Shown: piece after piece, positions 26,201 through 33,951 of the stretch
Position numbering within the stretch: the first letter of the stretch is position 1
How the letters are laid out: each line of letters opens with the position of its first letter
Source of the DNA: Lysinibacillus sp. KCTC 33748
Lineage (GTDB): Bacteria; Bacillota; Bacilli; Bacillales_A; Planococcaceae
NCBI RefSeq assembly: GCF_002237755.1
Contig: NZ_MWSJ01000001.1
Location: 186,001 to 250,000, forward strand
Direction: 5' to 3'
DNA length: 64,000 bases
Program-made: the position numbers and the translations under genes
Notes under the pieces: model-generated
Database searches by the model: none
What the model saw: the letters and a program-made list of their open reading frames with translations, nothing else
What the model was told of the DNA's origin: nothing

Positions 26201-26678
26201 GAACATTGCTAATTTAAATCCAAAGGACAAGTTTTACTTTGGTATGGTGGAAGCAGTACGAAAAGAGTACGATAGCTTAAATACGACAGATAAGCAAAGG
26301 ATTACGAATTATTCGATCTTGTTAGAAGCGGAGAAAAGTATGGCCGATGTAAAGAAAGTCGTTGAATTAATAGCTAGCCTTTCACCAACCTCTTCAACGT
26401 ATTTAGAAGATGTAGCGAATGCAGTTGCAGCCTATAAAGCGTTAGACTCGAAATTAAGAGCGCAAGTCATCAATGAGGACGTATTAAAGAAAGCTGAAAA
26501 GGATGTAGAGGCTGTTCAAAAAGTAGTTCAAGCCATCTCTGTTATTGATCCAGACAACACGTCATTTGAGAAAAAGGTGTTAGCTGCTCAAAAACTATAT
26601 AACTCACTTTCACTGGAGCAGCAGGATTTAGTATATAACTACCGCATTCTAGAAGAATATTTAAAAATGATCGAATAG
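23211..26678 (+). CDS. Large secreted protein with tandem helical repeats
   Basis: 1155 residues. I chose TTG 23211 because AAGGGTGG is 6 nt upstream and a clean signal peptide then follows (NRKLTAGVITSLLLAPTAIANA, roughly residues 2-23); the frame is also open from 23148. From about residue 270 to the end, a unit of about 70-75 residues recurs a dozen or so times, with the loose consensus (V/A)xxVIxxIxxLxPxSKxYxxKVxxARxAYxALxxxQKxxVxNxxxLxxxE. The units are predicted all-helical, like surface-exposed spacer or bundle repeats. No SLH, LPXTG or enzymatic motif was seen, so anchoring is unknown. It is the largest intact gene in the window; I do not recognise a named family. Confidence 0.8.
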   Translation: MNRKLTAGVITSLLLAPTAIANAQENNDAQSRVLTQTEQVANVNGVAAATTKEQIIAQFAKLSEKSTADEMVIAKGDVENLSTTDFNNDEIAFIQAKYEYVVGQRQQLEKLQEIGKNINALTYTSKSFIKDVAAVEGTYETFLSSYLSVQSKFETAFKLANSNGASSIASTIRGTSLQYGYTDAERDTYFKTKGADIAKLTNLKGDATAVLPATKALEDLVELLKNDPNNYTAISAELEKVTTAYNPLTANQKKVVVAHNPNNDSVTPYKKYTDALSNLSSANKAVLSVEKLIDGLDPKSSTFESKTLAAQAAYDKLGESEKALVKNSDKLKLFFQYADLSKQVNALNSSMKDYKAQLEALRTKVTALDVGNSSDAAALNEIKNKLETKLSQLANEELAVAAVISQIDNLSKSNNLVVDMLKARSDYNALPSASKKLVTNIKILTDLEKSHKAVVNVIDQFEKLEKLDPTSKSYISKAKSAYTAYAKLDETKQGYVRNHNNLSDKVAVIEVIVQINALNPSQKTYKDNVAKANSAFNNLAEALKSQVVNSGELTKAQGYIDTAKAFDDRVLALANENPDTFVAKVAALSAEYKTMDKNAKKLVEQAKALTTYEKNNKAVIKVIQMIDALNPTSKDYTKKVLAARKAYNALDTVSQKRVTNYTNLTAVEDVASLIGLIATLKPSSKTFYQDMKTAREMYDALPKEKQQVIINYDALVAAENEYGVAQKVVELIDLTKQQDGDYLTKLLDARVAYDQLTSNQKKLVTNIKELTAREKEVKPILNVMLQINNLDPESNNFVSKVNSARKAYDNLNKDQKKYINNIDILQNYEPVSQVIELINKLKSSSSTYLEDTVRARALYDALAADKKQYVTNYYLLQAAETSILGAGNVMQMINDLPSVDPKQYVKRIQEIRAAYNALPKDQQRAVQNYKVLQDQEKLLKPVISVVEDIDRLLTAKDMNSQYQKILKAYDKLNAEQRRYVYNDDLLLSLDNVIKVYKNIANLNPKDKFYFGMVEAVRKEYDSLNTTDKQRITNYSILLEAEKSMADVKKVVELIASLSPTSSTYLEDVANAVAAYKALDSKLRAQVINEDVLKKAEKDVEAVQKVVQAISVIDPDNTSFEKKVLAAQKLYNSLSLEQQDLVYNYRILEEYLKMIE

Positions 26679-26686
26679 AAATAACA

Positions 26687-26730
26687 AGAAGGAGTTTTCC
26701 CAATGCATATTTTGGGGAGACTCCTTCTAT
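26687..26730 (+). terminator. Hairpin after repeat-protein gene
   Basis: AGAAGGAGT.TTCCCAA arm pairs with TTGGGGAGACTCCTTCT around a short loop. The T-run is poor, so it may be weak or processed. Confidence 0.55.
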
Positions 26731-26870
26731 ACTATAGAAAACAATTTAAAAAGCTATGAAATTTCCAAAAAAAGTGAAACCTTATCAATCAAGAAATCGT
26801 ATGTAATAGGGAGTTTTATTTCCGTGTTTGAGGGGTATAATTTAAAATAATTTAAATATAGGAGGTAGCC

Positions 26871-27950
26871 ATGTTTAAAAGGGTGATAAGTATATTGGTA
26901 CTTTCAATTGTTTTACAAGCTACAACTATTGGAAATTTATCTGGGATTAGTAAGGCGGACGCAGCATCCAACATAGCTGTTGATGTGTCTAGTTCATACT
27001 GGGCAGGCTCGTCGATTCAACATATGCTGTCGAAGCAATATATGACTACATATACTGACAATACATTTAAGCCGGAGCAAGCTATTACGAGGGCAGAGGC
27101 TGCATCTGCAATTGCTCGGTCTATTCAAACAAACAAAGATACTTCGATTTCACTACACTTTAAAGATGTTCCTGCTACACATCCGTATTACAAGGAAATT
27201 CAAAAACTTGTAGGCTTAGGGGTTTTACAAAATAGTGATGCCTTTCATCCAAATGAGCCTTTAAAGCGTTCGGAAGTTGCAAAAATGCTAGCACTAGCCT
27301 ATCAGTTTAAAGTGGATGGTAAAAATAAAAGCAAATTTGATGATGTTTCTCCAACACACTGGGCAAAAAACTATATTGAATCACTAACAGACATAGGAAT
27401 TATTGGCGGAATAGATGCTAAGCATTTTGCACCCAACAAGTTAGTGACACGGGCTCAAACAGCAGTTTTTGTTGAACGTAGCATAAATTTTCAGCAAAAA
27501 GTAAAGAAGCTTGAAGTGGCTTATGATTATTTAGCAAAGGATTATATACCAACAATAAATCTTTCGACAGCTTGGTCAAAAGAGGTCATTCGGTTAATCA
27601 ATGTGGAACGGGAAGAGAACCAACTAGCACCTGTTGTCTATGATTCGGAACTGACACAAATCGCAATTATAAAAGCCCAGGACATGGTTAAGCGCAATTA
27701 TTTTGAACATATTTCTCCTTATTATGGTGCTCCTTGGGATTTAGCGACATTATTTGATTATTCTTACACGAGCTTTGGCGAGAATATTGCAAGGTATTTC
27801 ATATCGCCCGAAACCGTTGTAAAAGGATGGATGACTTCTCCTGACCATCGAGATAATATTATGAAGGAGCATTATACAAATACAGGTGTTGCGGTTACAC
27901 AGGACCGCCAAGGAAATTATTATTGGGTTCAACTATTTTCGAGTAAATAA
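26871..27950 (+). CDS. SLH-anchored CAP/SCP-domain protein
   Basis: 359 residues. The signal peptide covers about residues 1-32. Three SLH repeats follow (about 33-205; TDNTFKPEQAITRAEAA, DAFHPNEPLKRSEVA and DAKHFAPNKLVTRAQTA). The C-terminal CAP (SCP/PR1-like) domain spans about 235-359 with LINVEREENQLAPV, NYFEHISPY, FGENIA, MTSPDHRDNIM and YYWVQLF; the His and Glu residues of the CAP cavity are visible. ATG 26871 follows a strong AGGAGG, and a TATAAT box lies at 26836-26841. Bacterial SLH-CAP proteins are surface-located and of largely unknown activity (YkwD-like). It is monocistronic, with its own terminator. Confidence 0.9.
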   Translation: MFKRVISILVLSIVLQATTIGNLSGISKADAASNIAVDVSSSYWAGSSIQHMLSKQYMTTYTDNTFKPEQAITRAEAASAIARSIQTNKDTSISLHFKDVPATHPYYKEIQKLVGLGVLQNSDAFHPNEPLKRSEVAKMLALAYQFKVDGKNKSKFDDVSPTHWAKNYIESLTDIGIIGGIDAKHFAPNKLVTRAQTAVFVERSINFQQKVKKLEVAYDYLAKDYIPTINLSTAWSKEVIRLINVEREENQLAPVVYDSELTQIAIIKAQDMVKRNYFEHISPYYGAPWDLATLFDYSYTSFGENIARYFISPETVVKGWMTSPDHRDNIMKEHYTNTGVAVTQDRQGNYYWVQLFSSK

Positions 27951-28030
27951 ATGGTTATGTAACAAAGAGTTGCTAATGTTACATTTATGTTACGAGTGTT
28001 ATAAATAACCAATAAAATTTTTCCATTTTT

Positions 28031-28072
28031 AACGCTGATGATGCCAAAAAACGTTGGTATATCAGCGTTTTT
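28031..28072 (+). terminator. Terminator of SLH-CAP gene
   Basis: AACGCTGAT (28031-28039) pairs with ATCAGCGTT (28061-28069), then a T-run. Confidence 0.8.
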
Positions 28073-28172
28073 GTTTATTCCGGAAATCGTTACACAATTG
28101 AAAAATTAAAATACCTCCTTTTATGATAGTCTATGTATAGGCAAAAAAGTTTAGAGGGGGTATAACAAAAGT

Positions 28173-29087
28173 ATGAAGAAAAAATGGTTATTACCGATTT
28201 TTGCATCTTTCATGTTATTTACTACAACTCATATAGATTCAGCTGAAGCAGCGACTAAAACTGAAGTCACTGATACAGCTTCTAAATATTTAGGCATTCC
28301 ATATAAATACGGTGGGACAACTACAAGCGGTTTTGATTGCTCTGGCTTTACTTCTCAAGTATTTGCAGATTTAGGCATCACATTAAACCGCACATCAGGC
28401 GCTCAATATCAACAAGGGACAGCAGTTGCTAAAAGTGATCTTCAAGTTGGAGATTTACTATTTTTCAATACAAGTGGCAAAGGTGTCTCACATGTATCTA
28501 TATACATAGGTGACGGTAAAATGATCCACTCTCAAACTAACCAAGGTGTTAGTTATTCGAACGTAAATGATCCATATTATTGGGGTTCTCGCTACATTGG
28601 CGCTAAACGAGTTGCTACATTTGACGAAGAACAACAAGCTGAAGTAAAGAAAGTAGCAATTGATTTTACAGTATATGCTTCACGTGCGGAAGCTGCTTCA
28701 CAAATTGCGAAAGCTTTAAACTTAGATACATCTGACAAAAATAGTGGTTTTGTCGATATAAAACCAACATATGAGCATGCAGGTGCTATTGCAGCTGTTG
28801 CAAAATTAGGTATTTTTGAAGGTGATGCAAGTGGTAAATTCAATCCATCTTCACCAATTACTCGCGCACAAATTGCGAAAGTATTAGTTATAGCGTTCGG
28901 ACTTGAGAATGCTGGTCAAGAAGTAACATTTAGTGATGTACCACAAGATAGCTGGGCTAATCAATATGTTTCTATTCTTGCATCGAACGGTGTTACTAAT
29001 GGAGATGGCAATGGCAGCTTTGGTATGGATGAATTACTAAAAATTAAAGAGCTAAAAATGTTTATTGAAAGATTACAATCTAGATAA
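28173..29087 (+). CDS. NlpC/P60 cell-wall endopeptidase with SLH repeats
   Basis: 304 residues with a signal peptide (1-27, ending AEAAT). The NlpC/P60 domain spans about 30-155: catalytic Cys56 in FDCSGF, His107 in VSHVSIYIG and His119 in MIHS. Two SLH repeats occupy roughly 165-300 (GKFNPSSPITRAQIA and a degenerate last one). This family cleaves D-Glu-meso-diaminopimelate-type (or Lys) peptide bonds of peptidoglycan. ATG 28173 has GAGGGGG about 12 nt upstream. Here the enzyme domain precedes the anchor, the reverse of the neighbouring SLH-CAP and SLH-amidase proteins. Likely roles are daughter-cell separation or S-layer-level wall turnover. Confidence 0.92.
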   Translation: MKKKWLLPIFASFMLFTTTHIDSAEAATKTEVTDTASKYLGIPYKYGGTTTSGFDCSGFTSQVFADLGITLNRTSGAQYQQGTAVAKSDLQVGDLLFFNTSGKGVSHVSIYIGDGKMIHSQTNQGVSYSNVNDPYYWGSRYIGAKRVATFDEEQQAEVKKVAIDFTVYASRAEAASQIAKALNLDTSDKNSGFVDIKPTYEHAGAIAAVAKLGIFEGDASGKFNPSSPITRAQIAKVLVIAFGLENAGQEVTFSDVPQDSWANQYVSILASNGVTNGDGNGSFGMDELLKIKELKMFIERLQSR

Positions 29088-29141
29088 TATTTTCATTGAT
29101 GCATTGATTGCAAGAAAAGATCTTTTAAATAGCTTATAATT

Positions 29142-29179
29142 AGAGGAGAGTTTGCAATTGCAGACTCTTCTATTTTTAT
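29142..29179 (+). terminator. Terminator of NlpC/P60-SLH gene
   Basis: AGAGGAGAGT..TGCA arm pairs with TGCAG.ACTCTTCT, followed by ATTTTT. Confidence 0.7.
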
Positions 29180-29306
29180 GATAATTCCACTGAAAAGGAA
29201 GTGATTGGAAAAAATAAACATGAAAAGTGCTGTCGGATGATGATTTATTTAGTTAATTTTGTTAAAATGAATACGTTAAGAGAACAGGAAGGGAGGAAAT
29301 AAGACA

Positions 29307-31229
29307 TTGAATCTTAAAAAAAGTAGTCTTATTTTGTTGTGCGTCTTATTCATTTCAGCTTCTATGTTTACTATACATAGTGATAGTGTAATGGCAGATA
29401 CAACTACAAATGTAACATTTGCAGATATCTCCAAAAATCACGAAGCTTATGAAGAAATCAATTATTTAGTGAGCTTGGGTGTTATCCAAGGATATTTTGT
29501 AAATGGGAAAAGAGTCTTTGGTCCAAATGATTCTGTAACACGTGAACAAGTGGCAAAAATGGTTGTCGTTGCCTCTGGTAATAAACCATTAGTCGTAAAC
29601 AAATCAAGTTTTTCGGATGTAACAGTAGGTACTGAAATGTCAGGTTATATCGAAAGAGCTGTGCAATTAGGGTTCTTTTCAACGAATACACAAGGCAAGT
29701 TCTTACCAAAAAAGGCTATTACTCGTGATGAAATGAGCCATGTATTAACAAAGGCATTTAACTTAGACACAAGTGAATATGAAAACTTAGATTCACCATT
29801 TGCTGACGTAAGTATTACACACCCTTACGTTAAGTATGTAAATACAATTTACTATAATGGTATTACAAATGGTAGTGGTAAAAATTATTTACCGAATAAT
29901 ACCGTTACACGTGCACACTTTTCATTATTTGTAGCACGTGCAAAAAATGAGAAATTCCGTTTAGAGCTACCTGTAAAAGGATCATCTGTACCTGATACAA
30001 AAGAGGTTATTGGGCTAGTCAAAGTAACGACAGATGGTCTAAATATCCGCAAAACAGCGGATAGTTCATCAAATACTAACATTGTTGGTACAGTTAATAA
30101 AGGCGGCAAACTATCAGTTTATGAAGTTCAGGGCAAATGGCTAAAGGTATCATATAAAGGTGCATATGCTTATCTTTATAAAGATTATGCACAATTTTTA
30201 GATGCAGATGGCAATGAGTTAGGGGCTGTCCAAAAAGAAGTGACATCTAATGGGGCTATTAACTTATATGTCAAACCAACTTCTTCAGCAAAAATCATTC
30301 AACCTATTAAAGCGAATGTAAAATTACCAGTTTATAAGACTGCTGGCGGTTATCATTTAACGCAAGTGAATGGTTTACCAGGTTACATTGTAGCGAACAG
30401 CACAACAGAAACGGGTAAAGACGAACAACCTGATCCAACACCACCTACAACACCACCTACAGCTTCAGGTGATGTATTAGGACGAGCAACTGTTGGAAAC
30501 CTAAATGTCCGTAGTGAAGCAAATGCAACTTCTACAGTGCTATTTAAGCTTAACAAGGGCGACTCTGTTAAAGTTAACGGAATTAATGGTTATTGGGCAA
30601 ACATCGAATACAATGGTAAAGCTGGTTATGTCCATAAATCGTATATAAAATTATTAAATCAAAATGGCAAACCGTTGCAAAATCGTATTATTATCCTAGA
30701 TCCAGGTCATGGTGGTAAGGATCCAGGGACAGTACTAGGTTCTTTCTCTGAAAAGAACATTACATTAAAAGTGAGCACACTAGTTAAGCAAAAGCTTGAG
30801 AATGCTGGTGCAAAAGTGTACATGACTCGTACTGCTGATACGTATCCAACTTTACAAGATCGAGTAAACTTTACAAGTGCAAACTTTGGTGAGATTTTCG
30901 TGAGTGTGCATGTAAACTCTGCTTCCAGTACATCAGCATCAGGTACTGAAACATATTATGCTGCTTCAGCTGGAGATATGTATCAGGAGGATATAGAGTT
31001 AGGCACTTTTGTAAATAATCAAATTGTCAACAATTTAAATATGAAGAATCGTGGCGTTAAGCAATATCCATACTATGTCATTAATAATATGAGTATCCCA
31101 TCCATTTTAGTGGAACTTGGCTTCTTAACAAATGACGGGGATCGCCAAAAAATGACAACTGATGAATACGTAAATAAATTTGCAGATTCTATCTATAACG
31201 GAATTGAGCAATACTACAAAAAGCAATAA
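29307..31229 (+). CDS. SLH-anchored N-acetylmuramoyl-L-alanine amidase with SH3 domains
   Basis: 640 residues from TTG 29307 (GGGAGG 10 nt upstream). Signal peptide about 1-30. Three SLH repeats lie at about 35-215. Bacterial SH3 domains lie at about 232-298 (DGLNIRKTADSSSNTNIVG) and 390-455 (GNLNVRSEANATS), with a degenerate one between and a Pro/Thr linker at about 372-385. The C-terminal amidase_3 domain (460-640) shows zinc ligands in DPGHGGKD (His468), the following Glu (SEKN) and SVHVNS, and the catalytic Glu in LVELGFL. It cleaves MurNAc-L-Ala bonds at the cell surface. The full set of domains is intact. It is monocistronic with a strong terminator. Confidence 0.93.
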   Translation: MNLKKSSLILLCVLFISASMFTIHSDSVMADTTTNVTFADISKNHEAYEEINYLVSLGVIQGYFVNGKRVFGPNDSVTREQVAKMVVVASGNKPLVVNKSSFSDVTVGTEMSGYIERAVQLGFFSTNTQGKFLPKKAITRDEMSHVLTKAFNLDTSEYENLDSPFADVSITHPYVKYVNTIYYNGITNGSGKNYLPNNTVTRAHFSLFVARAKNEKFRLELPVKGSSVPDTKEVIGLVKVTTDGLNIRKTADSSSNTNIVGTVNKGGKLSVYEVQGKWLKVSYKGAYAYLYKDYAQFLDADGNELGAVQKEVTSNGAINLYVKPTSSAKIIQPIKANVKLPVYKTAGGYHLTQVNGLPGYIVANSTTETGKDEQPDPTPPTTPPTASGDVLGRATVGNLNVRSEANATSTVLFKLNKGDSVKVNGINGYWANIEYNGKAGYVHKSYIKLLNQNGKPLQNRIIILDPGHGGKDPGTVLGSFSEKNITLKVSTLVKQKLENAGAKVYMTRTADTYPTLQDRVNFTSANFGEIFVSVHVNSASSTSASGTETYYAASAGDMYQEDIELGTFVNNQIVNNLNMKNRGVKQYPYYVINNMSIPSILVELGFLTNDGDRQKMTTDEYVNKFADSIYNGIEQYYKKQ

Positions 31230-31242
31230 TTGATCAACATAG

Positions 31243-31286
31243 AAACTGTCCCAAAGTGATTAACTCACTTTTGGGGCAGTTTTTTA
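31243..31286 (+). terminator. Terminator of SLH-amidase gene
   Basis: AAACTG.CCCAAA.TGA arm pairs with TCA.TTTGGGGCAGTT, then a run of T. Confidence 0.8.
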
Positions 31287-31542
31287 TTGTTAAGGAAAGG
31301 TAGGGCGTGATATGAAAGTAGTCTTTATCCCTGGCATAGTTGATATATGATAGATATATTTTATCCACTGATTATTTTTATGTTTGCATGTAGGTTTTTA
31401 TGTATAGATAAATATATTTTGTTTGGGGCTAAGAAGGGGGCTGTTTTCAAAGGCTCAAGTAGGTTAGGGAAGTGTTCGGCTAGTGTCAGATAGGAGAAAG
31501 AAGTTATAGGCTCAGACAGCTTGTCATAGAATCGGAAAGGTG

Positions 31543-31790
31543 CTTGTTGGGACATGAGATGTATCAAACTACCCGAGCATATACCAAGTTGTTCGATCAT
31601 GCTCGTAAGGAAAAGTATGATGATTGGATGGAAAATAACCTTTTATATGAAGAGGGAGACTTGTTTAAAGGAGGGTGTTTTCTCAAAGATTGTCGCTGTT
31701 AAAACTAAAAAGACAGAATTAATCTACGAAACGTGTAGAAAATCTGTCTTTTTAGTTTTCATGAATCGAAAATTTAACTAAACTTCCGTT
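31543..31790 (+). pseudogene. Scar: recombinase 3' end plus its terminator
   Basis: From CTTGTTGGGACATGA onward it closely matches 1674-1920: the last 30 codons of the second recombinase (ACTACCCGAGCATATACCAAG, TCGATCATGCTCGTAAGG), the trailing ATATGAAGAG, TTTTCTCAAAGATTG and the terminator. The recombinase stop is changed. No 5' part of a recombinase is present. Confidence 0.85.
31707..31754 (+). terminator. Terminator within recombinase scar
   Basis: AAAGACAGA .. TCTAC arm pairs with GTAGA .. TCTGTCTTT. It is the counterpart of the hairpin at 1847-1881. Confidence 0.7.
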
Positions 31791-31869
31791 AGTTGAATAG
31801 GAAAAGAATACTTATTCCATAATCGCGCCCTTTTGTTGAACAACGTTATTGAAGTAAAGCGCCGCTAGT

Positions 31870-31960
31870 TTAATCCTCGCTTTTTATTCTTTCCAAAGCT
31901 TGTTCAATGGTTTCATACTTAATGTTATCGTATTCCCATTTCAAAACAGGAAATGTATTT
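31870..31960 (-). pseudogene. C-terminal relic of an Imm8-like immunity gene
   Basis: The minus-strand frame reads FPVLKWEYDNIKYETIEQA then LERIKSED and a stop. This lines up with LNWEYDNIQYETLDEAMGKL at the end of the Imm8-like gene at 12400-12780. Upstream coding is replaced by the hydrolase region. Confidence 0.7.
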
Positions 31961-32005
31961 TTTCGAAGCCTGAGGAATAAGTTTGATTATATCGTCTCGG
32001 AGAGG

Positions 32006-32896
32006 ATGTTGTACGTGTTTTCTTATCATTCGGGGGAAAATCAAATTCCAAATTCTTATTACCAGTTTGTGCCGCAGGGACAATATTATAATCCTTATTC
32101 CAAAGCAGGCTGGTTGTGGGAGCATTATCCCATAGAATTGGAAGGAAGTTTTAGGCATTCTCAACGGCTCACCTTTGTCCTCGTGCATGGTTCCTGGGCT
32201 GATGTTCACTTTTGGGATGGCGTAGCAACGGTACTGCGTAGTCAAGGGAACATAGTTTACACTCCAGAATACGCAGGCCATGGAACTGATCCAAATAAAA
32301 ATGTCACTCATGCAATGATTACAAAATCAGTCGTTGATTATATTAGACACCTGAACTTGTACGATTTTATTCTCGTTGGACACAGCTTTGGTGGAACAGT
32401 CATCCAAAAAGTTGCTGAACAGATACCTGATCGTATTAAACGTTTGGTCTTCTGGGATGCGTTTGTATTAAAAGACGGAGAATCGCTTGTTGATGAGTTA
32501 CCGCCTCAAACGAGAAAAGGTTTTGAACAGCTTAGAGCCATGTCCAATGACGACACAATCATGCTTCCGTTTGATTTGTTTCGAGCTTTGTTCGTAAATA
32601 CTGCCACCACCGAGAATGCTAAACTTTTTTATAAAAGTGTAGCTCCGGAGCCGGCTAAACCGCTTTTCGAGAAACTGGATCTTAAAGCGTTCTATGCGCT
32701 ACAAACCCCAAAAAGCTACGTATACTTCTACCAAGATAATATATTGCCTCAAGGGGAAGGCTTCGGTTGGAATCCCCATATGTCAATACGACTGGGTCTG
32801 TTCCGCCTGATCGTTGGCGATGGGGACCACTTTACAGATACACGCACAAGACCGACTTATTTGGCACAGAAGCTTTACGATGCAAGTCGGGATTGA
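32006..32896 (+). CDS. Alpha/beta hydrolase
   Basis: About 296 residues. An alpha/beta-hydrolase fold enzyme: oxyanion-hole region FVLVHGSWADVHFW, nucleophile elbow VGHSFGG and a late acid/His region (VGDGDHF, with His as the base). The pattern is close to small-molecule esterases. The start is uncertain: ATG 32006 abuts GGAGAGG (31999-32005) and GTG 32015 has the better spacing; the open frame from 31907 is rejected because it crosses the Imm8 relic. Base composition is somewhat richer in G+C than the surroundings. It is isolated between relics and repeats, which suggests acquisition by transfer (inference). The substrate is unknown. Confidence 0.75.
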   Translation: MLYVFSYHSGENQIPNSYYQFVPQGQYYNPYSKAGWLWEHYPIELEGSFRHSQRLTFVLVHGSWADVHFWDGVATVLRSQGNIVYTPEYAGHGTDPNKNVTHAMITKSVVDYIRHLNLYDFILVGHSFGGTVIQKVAEQIPDRIKRLVFWDAFVLKDGESLVDELPPQTRKGFEQLRAMSNDDTIMLPFDLFRALFVNTATTENAKLFYKSVAPEPAKPLFEKLDLKAFYALQTPKSYVYFYQDNILPQGEGFGWNPHMSIRLGLFRLIVGDGDHFTDTRTRPTYLAQKLYDASRD

Positions 32897-32897
32897 T

Positions 32898-32933
32898 TCA
32901 CTCAAGCGTAAATATGCTTGAGTCTTTTTTTGC
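32898..32933 (+). terminator. Terminator of hydrolase gene
   Basis: ACTCAAGC pairs with GCTTGAGT around GTAAATAT, then CTTTTTTT. Confidence 0.85.
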
Positions 32934-33078
32934 CAAGGAATATGCTATTCTGCCTCGTTAGCTCAATTAACTTAATGCAATAAAATGGCCCGATTGTTGA
33001 ACACAAGTTAAACAACGCTATTCAACTAACCTGCTCAGTTTAGTTGAATAACAGTAAACCGCTAAATCTGTTTAAAAA

Positions 33079-33234
33079 GCATCTGATGAAAAGTTAACTC
33101 TTTCAAATCTCTAAATGCATCTTCTGGAAGATAATTTAAATATGTATAATATCTATTTCTTAAGCAATCGTAAAAAGAAAAAAAGCAGCTAGTTTATCTT
33201 TGAATAGATTAGCTACTTTTATATTTAGCCTACA
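33079..33234. repeat. Long intergenic repeat, right copy
   Basis: Matches 3845-4052 (GCATCTGATGAAAAGTT ... CTTCTGGAAGATAAT ... TATGTATAATATCTATTTC ... TTTGAATAGATTAGC), lacking about 40 bp that are present in the left copy. Confidence 0.75.
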
Positions 33235-33712
33235 AACTTTGAGGCAAGAAATTATAAAAAGGGTCACTGAGTTGGAAGTGACCCTAGGTGACAAATGAGG
33301 GAGGATGTGACGGTCAACCAACGCCACAGCCTAGTAAGTGCGTTTAATACACTCAACATTAATTTGTGCAAATAGATGTTACCTATACATTAAAAAAATA
33401 GCAGCACCGTCAAATGAATAAAATGTGTATGAAGGTTAAATTATGTATTAGCGGGATAGCGTAGTGCAATAGCAAATTGGGGCGATGCAATGCAACAGAT
33501 TGCTATCCCAAAACTAATATATGTAATGGTATTTAAAATATTTATAACACTATAAAAATGTGAGAAAAGGATTAAAAAGAGAAAAAGAAATGGCTGAATA
33601 GTAATTAGGGTGTGATCGTAATAGAGAGACTGAAAAGCTTGTTTGCTAAACACGACTATAACTATGTTGAAATTATAGTTTTGTATAGTTGATGGACCCG
33701 GAAATTAAAATA
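33235..33712. other. Intergenic region without recognised gene
   Basis: A hairpin at 33258-33283 (GGGTCACT with AGTGACCC, no T-run) is the only structure seen. No supported coding frame. Confidence 0.5.
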
Positions 33713-33885
33713 AAAAAGCCGCATAAAATCGCCGTGTTCATACGGTAACGGCTAACTAACCAAAACGATGTCCTGTGGCATTACCGAAAGGAGAGACATC
33801 GTGACGGCCCTCATACAGGCCTATGCACAATGCCGATTCAGGATGAAATTATATCGAGACATAATTGATAGAATCATTCAATTTG
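33713..33885. repeat. Degenerate copy of the modular hairpin repeat
   Basis: Contains ACGGCTAACTAACC, GATGTCCTGTGGCA, GAAAGGAG and a decayed end ATTATATCGAGACATAATTGAT, which corresponds to the AATTATGCCGAGGCATAATTG-type palindrome of other copies. Confidence 0.6.
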
Positions 33886-33909
33886 CCATTGGTTTTGGTA
33901 AAGGTATCG

Positions 33910-33945
33910 AAAAAGGCTGTCCCGAAAATATTCGGAGACAGCCTC
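33910..33945 (-). terminator. Terminator of SLH-glucosaminidase gene
   Basis: On the minus strand GAGGCTGTC.CCGAA pairs with TTCGG.ACAGCC, followed by TTTTT. Confidence 0.8.
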
Positions 33946-33951
33946 TAATTG

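Noticed and set aside
31907-32005. Longer N-terminus of the alpha/beta hydrolase
   Set aside because: This stretch encodes an Imm8 relic on the other strand and has no start signal; the hydrolase fold begins later.
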